Assembly (NCBI GenBank): GCA_033675265.1
Contig: JAUJYZ010001255.1
Span: forward strand, 637,165-701,164
Length of the DNA stretch: 64,000 nucleotides
Source: Actinostola sp. cb2023
Lineage: Eukaryota > Cnidaria > Anthozoa > Actiniaria > Actinostolidae
Direction of reading: 5' to 3'
In this document: one piece after another, positions 11,056-21,535 of the stretch
Layout of the letters: each line of letters starts with the position of its first letter
How positions within the stretch are numbered: the stretch's first letter is position 1
Notes under the pieces: generated by a model
What the model was told of the DNA's origin: nothing
Database searches by the model: none
What the model saw: only the letters and a program-made list of their open reading frames with translations
Program-made: the position numbers and the translations under genes

Positions 11056-11755
11056 TCATTCATTCATTCATTCATTCATTCATTCATTCATTCATTCATT
11101 CATTCATTCATTCATTCATTCATTCATTCATTCATTCATTCATTCATTCATTCATTCATTCATTCATTCATTCATTCATTCATTCATTCATTCATTCATT
11201 CATTCATTCATTCATTCATTCATTCATTCATTCATTCATTCATTCATTCATTCATTCATTCATTCATTCATTCATTCATTCATTCATTCATTCATTCATT
11301 CATTCATTCATTCATTCATTCATTCATTCATTCATTCATTCATTCATTCATTCAATCATTCAATCATTCATTCATTCATTCATTCATTCATTCATTCATT
11401 CATTCATTCATTCATTCATTCATTCATTCATTCATTCATTCATTCAATCATTCAATCATTCAATCATTCATTCATTCATTCATTCATTCATTCATTCATT
11501 CATCATTCAATCATTCATTCATTCATTCATTCAATCATTCAATCATTCAATCATTCAATCATTCATTCATTCATTCATTCATTCAATCATTCATTCATTC
11601 AATCATTCAATCATTCATTCATTCAATCATTCAATCATTCATTCATTCATTCATTCATTCAATCATTCAATCATTCAATCATTCATCATTCATTCATTCA
11701 TTCATTCATTCATTCATTCATTCAATCATTCAATCATTCATTCAATCAGTTGTTA
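11056..11755 (+). repeat. (TTCA)n microsatellite, about 700 bp
   Basis: Almost pure tetranucleotide for the first 300 bases, then interspersed with TCAATCAT variants that are commonest in the 3' half. It reads as long open frames of Phe-Ile-His-Ser in more than one register, which is a repeat artefact, not protein. An (ATCC)n tail follows at about 11820. Confidence 0.95.
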
Positions 11756-12065
11756 ATCTAACTGTCAATCAGTCAGTCAATCAGTCGTTTGTACATTTGT
11801 TCATTCATTTATGAATATATCCATCCATCCATCCATCCATTCTTTCTTTCGTATATTCTGTCTATCGTTCGTTCATTCATTTATTCATTCTGTTCTCATT
11901 CTGTTTTGCACCAGACAACATCGATTCTATGAACTCGCAGTAAAACTGAATATAGTTTTTCTCTGAAACTTTGCGCTAAATTAGTATTAAATTTATTTTA
12001 TTTATTTATTTATTTAAACTATTTCCTTGGTTCGTGTCTCCGTTTAATGGTGCTTTACCTACAAG

Positions 12066-13120
12066 AAATGCCATAAATAGATAAACATAAGTGATAAATA
12101 TAGAAAATCAGATAGAGTAGATATAACACATACAAGTATTTGTTATTTAATTTTGTCAATTATGATATTTTTTTGGCCTTTGACTGATGTTGTTCATAAA
12201 TAAACCTCGGTCCCGATACACAACGCCAATCTAATAGTCCATTTCCGAGTTCCTTTTATCTCTGTTTCAAAACGAGTCTACGTGCGAAACCTTTCTTATG
12301 CAAATGAATTTTCCTTTTTCATGTAAATAAAACTCATTTTCATATGAAAGGTTTCGCACGTAGACTCGTTTTGAAACAGAGATAAAAGGAACTCGGAAAT
12401 GGACTATTATAGCCTGCGTGGCGGCCCAACATGTAGGGACGGTGACTACTTTACTGATACTGATATATGCGACTCTGCATGACTTTAATACATGTTACTA
12501 GTCATAGTTGACACTACAGCTGCCCCCGTTCTTCAAAAAACTGACTGGGAACTATAAAGTAATCTGAAAAGTAAACTAGCTCACATTTGGTTGTAAATAA
12601 GTGGTTTATTACCGCGGGAATACATCTCTAATCGATACACGATTAATGAACGAACGAACTACCACGTGACGTATCGAAATGTTTCTACCGCTGACCATGC
12701 GGAACGCAGGCGTTATTTTCTAAAAGGTCATTGTAAGCAGTCCTGACCCTCCTCAGTCTACCTTGGAAGAACATTTGGGAGTATTTTGTTCAAGGGAAGG
12801 GAGGCAGAGGTCGGCTGCATCGGCAAATACGTTCGAAAGTTGAATTTATCATTCATTCCTTCATTCATTTTGTCGATCAGTTGTTATATTTTAAATCTAA
12901 CTGTCAGTCAGTCGGTCGTTTGTACATTTATTCATTCATTTGATGAATATATCCATCCATCCATCCATTCATTCTTTCATTCATTTATTCTGTCTATCGG
13001 TTCGTTCATTCATTTATTCATTCTGTTCTCATTCTGTTTTGCACCAGACAACATCGATTATATGAACTCGCAGGAAAGCTGCTGAATATAGTTTTACTCT
13101 GAAATATTTCCTTGGTTCGT
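12066..13120 (+). repeat. direct duplication, copy 2 (unexpanded)
   Basis: Second copy of the block described at 10518. It retains only a few TTCA units at 12850-12880 and 12930-13020, which marks the starting state of the microsatellite. It carries its own MITE at 12235. Confidence 0.8.
12235..12406. mobile_element. 172-bp MITE in duplication copy 2
   Basis: Terminal inverted repeats of about 61 bases, beginning TAGTCCATTTCCGAGTTCC and ending GGAACTCGGAAATGGACTA. The equivalent place in copy 1 (about 10852, CAATCTAATTATAG) is uninterrupted. Confidence 0.85.
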
Positions 13121-13990
13121 TCAAATTAATCATTTTTCATGCTACCGAACTATACATAATCAGTAACATCATCTACATCATCCGCCTTTTCCACAAAAAA
13201 AATTCCATCCACCCCTCAGGCCCCCAACTCTCCCAAAAAAAAATCCTCCCTCTAAAAATACGTAATATATCCTCATAAATATGGTTCTTTAAATCATCGA
13301 AAAGCCTCTACATGTCTACATGCCAAACGTTTGCCCTTTACTCTAAAGTCCAGCACAATGGGGTTTTCTTTCACCTAACCCTGATCTTGTTTATATTGCC
13401 TTGATATCAATTAAAGTTGTATATATTGGTAACGCCCATCGGATGTAAGCTTGAAAATCACAGTTTTAACATTCTGATTGTTAGAGTCGTTTTATTTTTT
13501 CTTTCGATTGAATGGTTCTCATCCAACGTGGCAAAACAAATTCGCCCACTTCCTTTCTATTTCCGTAGAACTTGATTGATTATTTACAAGTACGAGGCAA
13601 ATATCTAAATTAATAATGAGGACACCTGAACACTAGTTATATAACGTTTCTAAAACAAAGTTTGTAACAAAAATATTATCAAATTCAAGCTTATGTTTAG
13701 GCTATGAGACGAATTGCCTGATTCTCTCAACGCACCTAAGCTGAATTTCTGTTTCATTAGATGTTCTATGAGTTTGTTTCGCTGTTTTGAAGCGGGCAGG
13801 TTACTACAGCTGGTGTCTGGTTCTAATCAATTTTTCAAGCCTCGTCGAACCGTTCTGTAATTGGTACTGTCAGTGTTCTTTCATGTTAATAGAACTATTG
13901 TTCTTTTCTTAGCGATAGTCAATCGGTTTACTGTTTATACCAATTATCTAAACACAGTGTTTCAAATCTCATTCCAAATATTACTTTACC
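13121..13990 (+). other. 5' flank of nuclear receptor gene A
   Basis: No repeat or coding signal stands out. Transcription of the plus-strand receptor presumably starts here, but no TATA box or initiator could be assigned with confidence. Confidence 0.35.
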
Positions 13991-16900
13991 ATGAATGATC
14001 TCAGTGACTCTTTTGTGCAACAAGCTCTGCCACTTGGTCTATTTGACTCCGTGACCCAGCCCGAAGCCCTAAGCGTTTCGACTTCTTCGCAAAGTTCTTG
14101 CAAAGGTGAAGAGAGCATCCAGTTACAGAAATCCGTATTTAATCCAGACTGTTCGTACGACCAGCGAGAGCAGAGCTCTCCAAAAGCGTCCATCGACTGC
14201 GCCGTGTGTGGGGACAAGTCTTCAGGCAAGCACTATGGCATCTATACATGTGAAGGATGTAAGAGTTTTTTCAAAAGAAGCATACGAAGGAATCTGTCTT
14301 ACACGTGCAGGGGAGTTCGCACTTGTTCGGTGGACTTACAGAGTAGAAACCAATGCCAGTTTTGTCGACTGAAGAAATGTTTGAAAGTTGGAATGAGAAA
14401 GGAAGGTAAGCCAGGTTTAACCATTAAATCAAATTAGAGTTGTTTAGTGTAAATTTATTCTATTTTTTATTTTAAATTTTATATTTAATTTTATTCTATA
14501 TTTTATATAATATAATATTTGTATAGGTAATAGGACTACATGCTGTCCAATTTGGAAATAATTGGATGAAAAAAATTTCGAGGACTGCCAAAATTGGACG
14601 AGGCCGTAGTCCTGTTACTTGTTAATTATATCATATGTATTTTCTTTAAAAAAGTCCATACGAAAACTATTATTAATAATTTGGACAGTTTGAAAAATAT
14701 GAAAATAATACCATAGGTGCTTGTATGGGATTATAGATAGATGATACAATTATATTTTTTATTTTTTGTACAGTATTTAATTTTAAATTTATTTTATTCT
14801 ATTTTTTTTTTATATTTAAAAAATATATATATATTTATTATATGATATGATATTATATTATATTATATTACATTTTTACTTTTATTTATTTTTATTCTAC
14901 TAACTGAATAAGAGCGCTTTGCGATTGACCAGACAGACTGCTCTGTTCGCTGATTTCAATCACGAAACACATCAGTTCGGTGTGGATCGACCTGAAAAGT
15001 AGACTAAGGCCCACAAGCATTATTACCATGTAGTCCTGCATCTACACGAACAAGTTTTCCTTGTCAAGGAAAAATTGGCGATGTTTTTGTCATCTACACG
15101 AACAAGTTTTCCTTGTCAAGGAAAAATTGGCGATGTTTTTGTCATCTACACGAACAAGTTTTCCTTGTCAAGGAAAAATTGGCGATGTTTTTGTCATCTA
15201 CACGAGCAAGTCTTCCTTGTCAAGGAAAACTTCTCGAGGAAAATTTGCTCGTGTAGATGCGGCTTTATTGTACGTTCTCTACGTGTCCACTAAGCTTGCG
15301 GCTGCTTGAGAACCATTGATATTTCCCACTGCAAAACTAATCGGTTTGGGAACTTTTATCAGCCGCGAGTACGACAAATAAATATTTAGCCATTTTTTAG
15401 GATTTTTATACTATTTTTTTATATATTATTTTTCCCTTTGTAAATAGTTACGCAATTCAGTTCTTACTGTTATGTAACATTCTTTAATAAACGATCTATC
15501 TATCTCATCTATCTTATTACATAAAGCAGCGGATAGACCGGTCTGTCCGGGATAAATGGAAAGCATCCTAAGACAAACACTTTGTTCGTGTTTTGAGTCT
15601 CTTTTATCGCTAGTGTATCATGCAGTTTTGTATCCCGCAATGTCAAATTGACTTCACAATAATAGACCTTCGACACTGCTGGTGCTAGATTCAAAATATC
15701 TTAAGTTTTATTACTATTGTTTTTACGCTCTGACTGCTTGTTTTCATAATAATCATATAGTCATTGTTCGTGTTTATTTTGTATCGTCTGATTTATTGTT
15801 TTTCCTTAATGTTCAAAATATTACAGCAAAGATGACGTGTTTGCATAGAATTGTTGAAAACATATTCCCTTTTGTCTTCCCTGCACGCCATCAGCGATAC
15901 AACGTCCTATCACTGACACCACAATACACGCCTTTGTTTCAAAGCATATCACCACCCTACACAGTAGCGTTTTTACCCGCCCGTCCACCACCTACACAGT
16001 AGCGTTTTTACCCGCCCGTCCACCACCCTACACAGTAGCGTTTTACCCACCCGTCCACCACCCCACAGTTGCGTTTTTACCCGCCCGTCCACCACCCTAC
16101 ACAGTAGCGTTTTTACCCGCCCACCACCCTACACAGTAGCGTATTTACCCGCCCGTCCACCACCCTACACAGTAGCGTTTTTACCCGCCCGTCCACCACC
16201 CTACACAGTAGCGTTTTTACCCACCCGTCCACCACCCCACAGTTGCGTTTTTACCCGCCCGTCCACCACCCTACACAGTAGCGTTTTTACCTATCCGTCC
16301 ACCACCCTACAGTAGCGTTTATACCCGCCCGTCCACCACTCTACACAGTAGCGTTTTTACCCGCCCGTCCACCACCCTACACAGTAGCGTATTTACCCGC
16401 CCGTCCACCATCATACACAGTAGCGTTTTTACCCGCCCGTCCACCACCCTACACAGTAGCGTTTTTACCCACCCGTCCACCACTCTACACAGTAGCGTTT
16501 TTACCCGCCCGTCCACCACCCTACACAGTAGCGTATTTACCCACCCGTCCACCACTCTACACAGTAGCGTATTTACCCGCCCGTCCACCACTCTACACAG
16601 TAGCGTATTTACCCGCTCGTCCACCACCCTACACAGTAGCGTTTTTTTACCCGCCCGTCCACCACTTTTGAAAACGCTTTACGTATGGACGGAAGGCCTC
16701 CTTTTAGAGTAGATCTTCGTATGACTGTGAAAAACCACGGCGCACGGCACGGTCACGGCACGCATTCATTCGAAATCCTAAATCATCACGGTCACGGAGT
16801 TTATCACAGTCATAACGAAATCTGCTCTATAGTCTTTTATTTAAGTAACGTATTTCAATTTCGTATAACTGCAATGTTTCAATAAACCATTTATCTATCT

Positions 16901-19900
16901 CTAAACGACGAAAAACAAAACTTCAAATATAACATGCACAACACTTCAGTTGAAGGGTATCAGAGTACCTCGATTTGCAGTGCAATCGCTTTTACGTGAC
17001 ATTAGGGCCTGGGTTTTGGTAAGTTCTTCTTTTGAGCCTATGAGCCTTTCTTTTCGGCTTGGTTCCTTCAGGATCGATGTCACGTAAAAGCGATTGCACT
17101 GCAAATCGAGGTACTCTGATACCCTTCAGCTGAAGTGTGTGCCAAACAGAACGATAGCCTTTCAAGCATCCAGGCCCATCCACGATTTCTCTCATCTTCT
17201 TCCTCTCAAGTTCGCCGTACTTGTAGGAAATATTACGTCTCCTAAGGCCATAAATTTTAATTCGCCTTTTAATGGTAGCAATACTCATCTCTAGGTTGTG
17301 ACTTTTGCTGAGAAGCATGCGAATTTCATCGTACTGAAAGCCTCTGTAGAAATAAAACGCTATCAACTCTTTCATTTACGCGCAAAACATTTGGTCTTTT
17401 GGTCATGTGGTCAGCGGTCATTACAATACAATACAATAAACTTTATTTCAACTCGAATATCTTCGATAAATTGTTGCTTTCATATTGTTCACTTCCGCCG
17501 TGAGCTTTTGTTTATTGCCGTGGGCTTTTGTTTATTGCCGTGGGCTTTTGTTTATTGCCGTGGGCTTTTGTTTGTTGCCGTGAGCTTTTGTTTATTGCCG
17601 TGGGCTTTTGTTTATTGCTGTGGGCTTTTGTTTATTGCCGTGGGCTTTTGTTTATTGCCGTGGGCTTTTGTTTATTGCCGTGAGCTTTTGTTTATTGCCG
17701 TGGGCTTTTGTTTATTGCCGTGAGCTTTTGTTTATTGCCGTGGGCTTTTGTTTATTGCCGTGGGCTTTTGTTTATTGCCGTGGGCTTTTGTTTATTGCCG
17801 TGGGCTTTTGTTTATTGCCGTGGGCTTTTGTTTATTGCCGTGGGCTTTTGTTTATTGCCGTGGGCTTTTGTTTATTGCCGTGGGCTTTTGTTTATTGCCG
17901 TGGGCTTTTGTTTATTGCCGTGGGCTTTTGTTTATTGCCGTGGGCTTTTGTTTATTACCGTGGCTTTTGTTTATTGCCGTGATACTTGTGGGCCACCGTT
18001 GTTTCTAAACTAAAGTGTATATATGGCCAAAAATTGTCATAACTAAATTATCAGTTTTTTCAACTATTCTGCTTTTTTTCTGAAATAGGAAAAAATTCAT
18101 AAAACTATTTCTATAAACTGTGGAAAGACATCGCAAGTTTAGAAATGTCAGTAATTTGCACAAAGACGTTTTTGTATAATAAATGATGACTGAATTTACG
18201 TCATCTGATTTGCATATTGAGAATTCAAACTTCTATAACTCACACGTGTGAAGCCCAAACCAGGAAACTACTACACCACCCCATTATTTACTTCATAAAG
18301 AATCGATTTCCAAAATAAAAATTGTGGGCCATATATACACTTTAACAAATATTGATTGTATTACAGCTCAAACCAGCGCTTAGTAACGCATTTTGAAATT
18401 CATTATTTATTTCGTACGTTAGTTATGCTTATTTTTTTCCTTCAGCAGTTCAAAAAGGCAGATTACCAACAACTCAACCAGAAAACAACTCGGTGCAATT
18501 TGCTGATCTCCAAGGGAACCAATCATTCTATTCGAGCTACATCACACTTTTACTACGCGCTGACACCATCGCTCGTTATCAACAATCCCTCTCACTGCCC
18601 TGTAGTATCAATGGACTCGAAAATACGCCCGAGCTCTCCGCGCGGTTGCTTGTGTCCGCGGTGGAGTGGGCTAAAAATATACCTTTCTATTCAGACTTCT
18701 CGCTAACAGATCAGTCGGTTCTGCTTCGCTCGTGTTGGAGTGAACTGTTTATATTAAATGCTGCGCAGCATTACTCGCCATTCCATTTCGCACCGCCATT
18801 GTCCTGTGCTTCTGGTACACCTACCAATGGGACGGACTTCCCGAATTCTATAATATCTGCCTTTGACTGTCAGAACAGCAACATGAAACTGTTCGAAGAA
18901 CAAGTTGAAAAGCTGAGAGGTCTGCAGATTGATCCGGCTGAATTCGCTTGCTTAAAAGCTATTGTGCTTTTCAATTCAGGTATGTGAAGTTTTGCTCAGT
19001 TTTTAAAAACACGACTGAAGTTCCAGTATAAAAGGAGCCTACCCAGGGTTAAGACAATAACGTTGCTCATTAATCTGGCATATCACTACATGAACATGTA
19101 TTATTTTACCCCTGGGCAGCCTCCTTTCATACCGGAACTTCGTTTTGTAAGCCTGATTTTATGCAGTTTTTGCGCAATTTTCCATTGCAATTTCTATCGC
19201 GCATGCGTATATTCATTTGTCGTTCCCTTCAGTGCGATTGAAGAGCGATTTGTCGCCGTAAGATCACCATGGAACATATATATGTGAAACTTGATGCATG
19301 TAACTTGGCGGCGATGTTTCATCAGTGTAATTAGAAATAGCAGTAAATATCGTGCCTAAGTGACGCTCAAATCGCGACTACTTTAAACGCGCGGCAAAAA
19401 TTGCAGTGGCAATTCCGACAAAAACTTTCAAACCTTTGAAATTCGTTGAAAATTCGATTTCCTGGAAATGGTTTGTTTTGGAAATGTGCAAAACCTTGGA
19501 AATCGAAATGTTAAACTAATTTTCAAGGTTTCACAAGAGCGCACTATTTTTCAAGTGTCTACAAACAAGATTCTTATTTGGTGTATTTGATATCGACAGA
19601 TTCTCAAGGTCTTTCTAACTCTGGCCAGGTCGAAGGTCTTCAGGAACGTACCCAGAGTGCACTGGAAGATTACATTAGAACCCAGTACCCTAACCAAAAC
19701 ACACGGTTTGGAAAACTCCTCCTCAGGCTTCCTGCACTTCGTCTTCTCCGCACTTCCTCAGTGGAAGAGCTGTTCTTTTCCAGATTAGGAATGGGCTGCA
19801 ATGTTGATAGCTTAGTGAACGACATGTTGCTTTCAAACATTGAGAGTCCTGTGGTGGGCAACTGGTTACCAATCCCAAACGGTAACAATGTGATGAGTGT

Positions 19901-19922
19901 GAATGGCATTATTCAAATGTAG
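13991..19922 (+). CDS. NR2F: COUP-TF-like nuclear receptor (NR2F-type), gene A
   Basis: Three exons, 13991-14405, 18446-18979 and 19600-19922, join in phase 1 at both introns and give 423 aa. The DNA-binding domain has eight zinc-binding Cys (residues 70, 73, 87, 90, 106, 112, 122, 125) and P-box CEGCKS. The second finger reads [17 protein letters not shown], as in COUP-TFs. Exon 2 continues AVQKGRLP and begins the ligand-binding domain ([19 protein letters not shown], then [21 protein letters not shown]). Exon 3 supplies [19 protein letters not shown] and a terminal AF-2-like helix [11 protein letters not shown]. The protein should act in the nucleus on direct repeats of AGGTCA, alone or with RXR-type partners. 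That is family knowledge. The length matches vertebrate COUP-TF closely. Donors are GTAAGC and GTATGT. Intron 1 (4 kb) is filled with repeats. Gene B lies tail-to-tail, 1.6 kb away. Confidence 0.9.
14526..14620. repeat. imperfect foldback in intron 1 of gene A
   Basis: GGTAATAGGACTACATGCTG pairs with the later CCGTAGTCCTGTTACTTG, and CCAATTTGG/CCAAAATTGG lie inside. AT-rich low-complexity sequence follows to about 14890. Confidence 0.5.
15039..15262. repeat. 52-bp tandem repeat bounded by inverted ends
   Basis: TCTACACGAACAAG recurs at 15041, 15093, 15145 and 15197 (the last copy reads GAGCAAG). Each unit holds the palindrome TTTTCCTTGTCAAGGAAAA. The array closes with GGAAAATTTGCTCGTGTAGA, the complement of its own first bases, so the whole block is a foldback with an amplified interior. 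Confidence 0.75.
15950..16666 (+). repeat. 36-bp minisatellite, about 20 copies
   Basis: Unit CCTACACAGTAGCG-TTTTTACCCGCCCGTCCACCAC with substitutions (GTATTT, CCCACCCG, CACTCTAC) and occasional short units. Open frames on the minus strand ([12 protein letters not shown] repeats) come from it. Confidence 0.9.
16946..17375 (-). pseudogene. integrase/transposase N-terminal fragment, rearranged
   Basis: From an ATG at 17375, a 127-codon frame reads as a helix-turn-helix segment ([19 protein letters not shown]) followed by a basic linker ([13 protein letters not shown]). This is the layout of N-termini of rve-type integrase-like elements common in cnidarians and fish. The catalytic D,D-E core that should follow is missing. 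At about 17002 the sequence instead turns into an inverted copy of its own [24 protein letters not shown] segment (16946-17000), which supplies the stop. The NPGP here lacks the upstream D-x-E-x of 2A and is not one. The family assignment is by recollected resemblance. The fragment is inactive. Confidence 0.6.
17497..17982 (+). repeat. 20-bp minisatellite, about 24 copies
   Basis: Near-identical units of TTTATTGCCGTGGGCTTTTG, with G-to-A variants (TGAGC) concentrated in the first half. Because 20 is not a multiple of 3, the array is open in all plus frames. It does not encode protein. Confidence 0.95.
18011..18344. mobile_element. 334-bp MITE in intron 1 of gene A
   Basis: Terminal inverted repeats TAAAGTGTATATATGGCC and GGCCATATATACACTTTA are exact. 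The interior is AT-rich and non-coding. It ends 101 bases before exon 2. Confidence 0.75.
19017..19142. mobile_element. foldback element in intron 2 of gene A
   Basis: GAAGTTCCAGTATAAAAGGA and GCCTACCCAGGG pair with CCCTGGGCAGCC and TCCTTTCATACCGGAACTTC. Confidence 0.65.
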
Positions 19923-21535
19923 AAGTAGTGACTTGAGTGAATAAAAACCAATGGAGAATACCTATAACTCGAGGCATTTTAACTGACTTTAGGTTGACAA
20001 ACAAAGACTGGTGTGTACTTCGTGTACTTCCACTACGAATTGCTATTCTTTTACGAACAATTTGCAGCTTACATCTGGCATTACTGCACTTCCTTTTATT
20101 ATCGGAAAACTTCTTTAAGCGGTTTATTCTGGAAAAGGATAACTTGCGTCCAACCTCATTCCCAGTCTCTTCTCCTCCCCAACGGTCGACCATTGGAGCG
20201 CGGAGGAGAAGAGCCTGAGAACGAGGTCGCCTTGCGTCCCCCATATCTCCCTTCCCCAAGTCTTGTGTGCACTCCAAATAATATTTAGTTAACACAACTA
20301 TGCACGTACTTTTCAGTTTTGCAGAGAAAATCTCTAACGTGTTATTGTTTATAATAACGGTATTTGAAACAACACTGATACATCCATTGGATATCTATAT
20401 ATTTTATTAATGATTTCGCTCTATTTTTGTTGATTTAATAATTTATACAAAATGGACTATGGTTTATAAATCGTTATCATGCATTATATGTATTCATAAT
20501 TAAGATACAAATATATAAAACCTTTATATATCAATGGTTTCTACAAATTCTAGATTTCCCTAGTACTAAGCCTCCATTCGGCTCTATAAGAACGTCTGTA
20601 TCTGAAGACGCAATATGTTCTTTTCCGAAGTCTTTGGGATTGAGCGCGCGCAATGTTGAAGGGGTTATGTTTTTCAGATTTTATCTCGCTTACGCGCACT
20701 GAAACCTATAAAAGTTATGAGGATCTAGCAGAAGGAGCGTGCTTCATAAATGCAGTAGTGTGTTTCTTGATGTTAGTGTGTGTGTTTAGTGATGTTTGTC
20801 GCAATTTCCATTGCAATTTTTGTCGCGTTTGGGGTCCCAATTCAAATCGCGTGTGCAAACTTTTCCCAATTCTATGCGATTTTGGCGCGCAATAAAATCA
20901 CCGAAGTTTTGAACATTTTCAGTACAATAAAAATCGTAACAAATATCGCGCCAAAATCGCACTGAAATCGCGATAAAAATACAGTAAAATTTGCGATAAA
21001 ATGGCATCAATTGTAACCCGATACCCAAGCTAACTAGTGAAATTACTTGCGATGAACGATTATTGGTGGTATTGATATGTCCACCACTGACGCCTTTCAC
21101 AGACCATTGCGCGTAATGTTACAACAGAATTCGGTCTTACTTCAGCAATGTTGCCGGCAATATTGCGCGCAGAAAGCGCAGAGGCACGTAGACGAACGAC
21201 AACGTTTGTCTGTGCTCGCAAAAGTTATATTTAGTCTTGTCTAATTCCCTGAAAGGCCTATAGATTCTAATTAAGCGCTATTATCCTGTGTTGGTGTTTT
21301 ATCGACCTTTCACGATCTAGTATTAGAAGTCAATCTGCTTTAATGCATAGCATTAATTCCGGCATTTATAATTGTCTCCACCTTATATCTATTATATGGT
21401 AATTCCTATATGATTCCTACTTGTAATTTCAAGGAATTTTAATTCCTTTTAAAAAACGTTTTAAAAAACGCTTTGTGTACAGCTTTTTCCTCCTGATTGA
21501 GATAAACCTAGAACTAGTCTACATGCAGTCAGACT
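19923..21535. other. intergenic region between convergent receptor genes
   Basis: Holds both 3' untranslated regions. A foldback lies at 20153-20226 (ACCTCATTCCCAGTCTCTTC / GAAGAGCCTGAGAACGAGGT), and a related foldback occurs near 61317-61407. Bases 20790-21000 are rich in short TTTGCGCAA/AATCGCG-type inverted pieces resembling 19160-19400. No additional gene is seen. Confidence 0.45.

Larger units (their letters stand above)
10518..12035 (+). repeat. direct duplication, copy 1 (expanded)
   Basis: Collinear with 12066-13120: shared blocks include GTGATAAATATAGAAA, TTGTTCATAAATA, the AGGTCGGCTGCA segment, the ATCCATCC run and GCACCAGACAACATCGATT. Copy 1 is longer because of a 145-bp MITE and the (TTCA)n expansion. 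Confidence 0.8.

Noticed and set aside
10802..11814. Long plus-strand open frames (319 and 253 codons) of Phe-Ile-His-Ser repeats
   Set aside because: They are translations of the (TTCA)n microsatellite. The unit is open in several frames and the second starts at a non-homologous codon.
16319..16627. Minus-strand frame of [12 protein letters not shown] repeats
   Set aside because: Product of the 36-bp minisatellite whose unit is a multiple of three.
17002..17030. NPGPN in the integrase fragment as a second 2A site
   Set aside because: The required upstream D-x-E-x residues are absent (it reads RTYQ-NPGP).
17298..18013. Open frames with repeated [11 protein letters not shown]
   Set aside because: Product of the 20-bp minisatellite, open in all plus frames.
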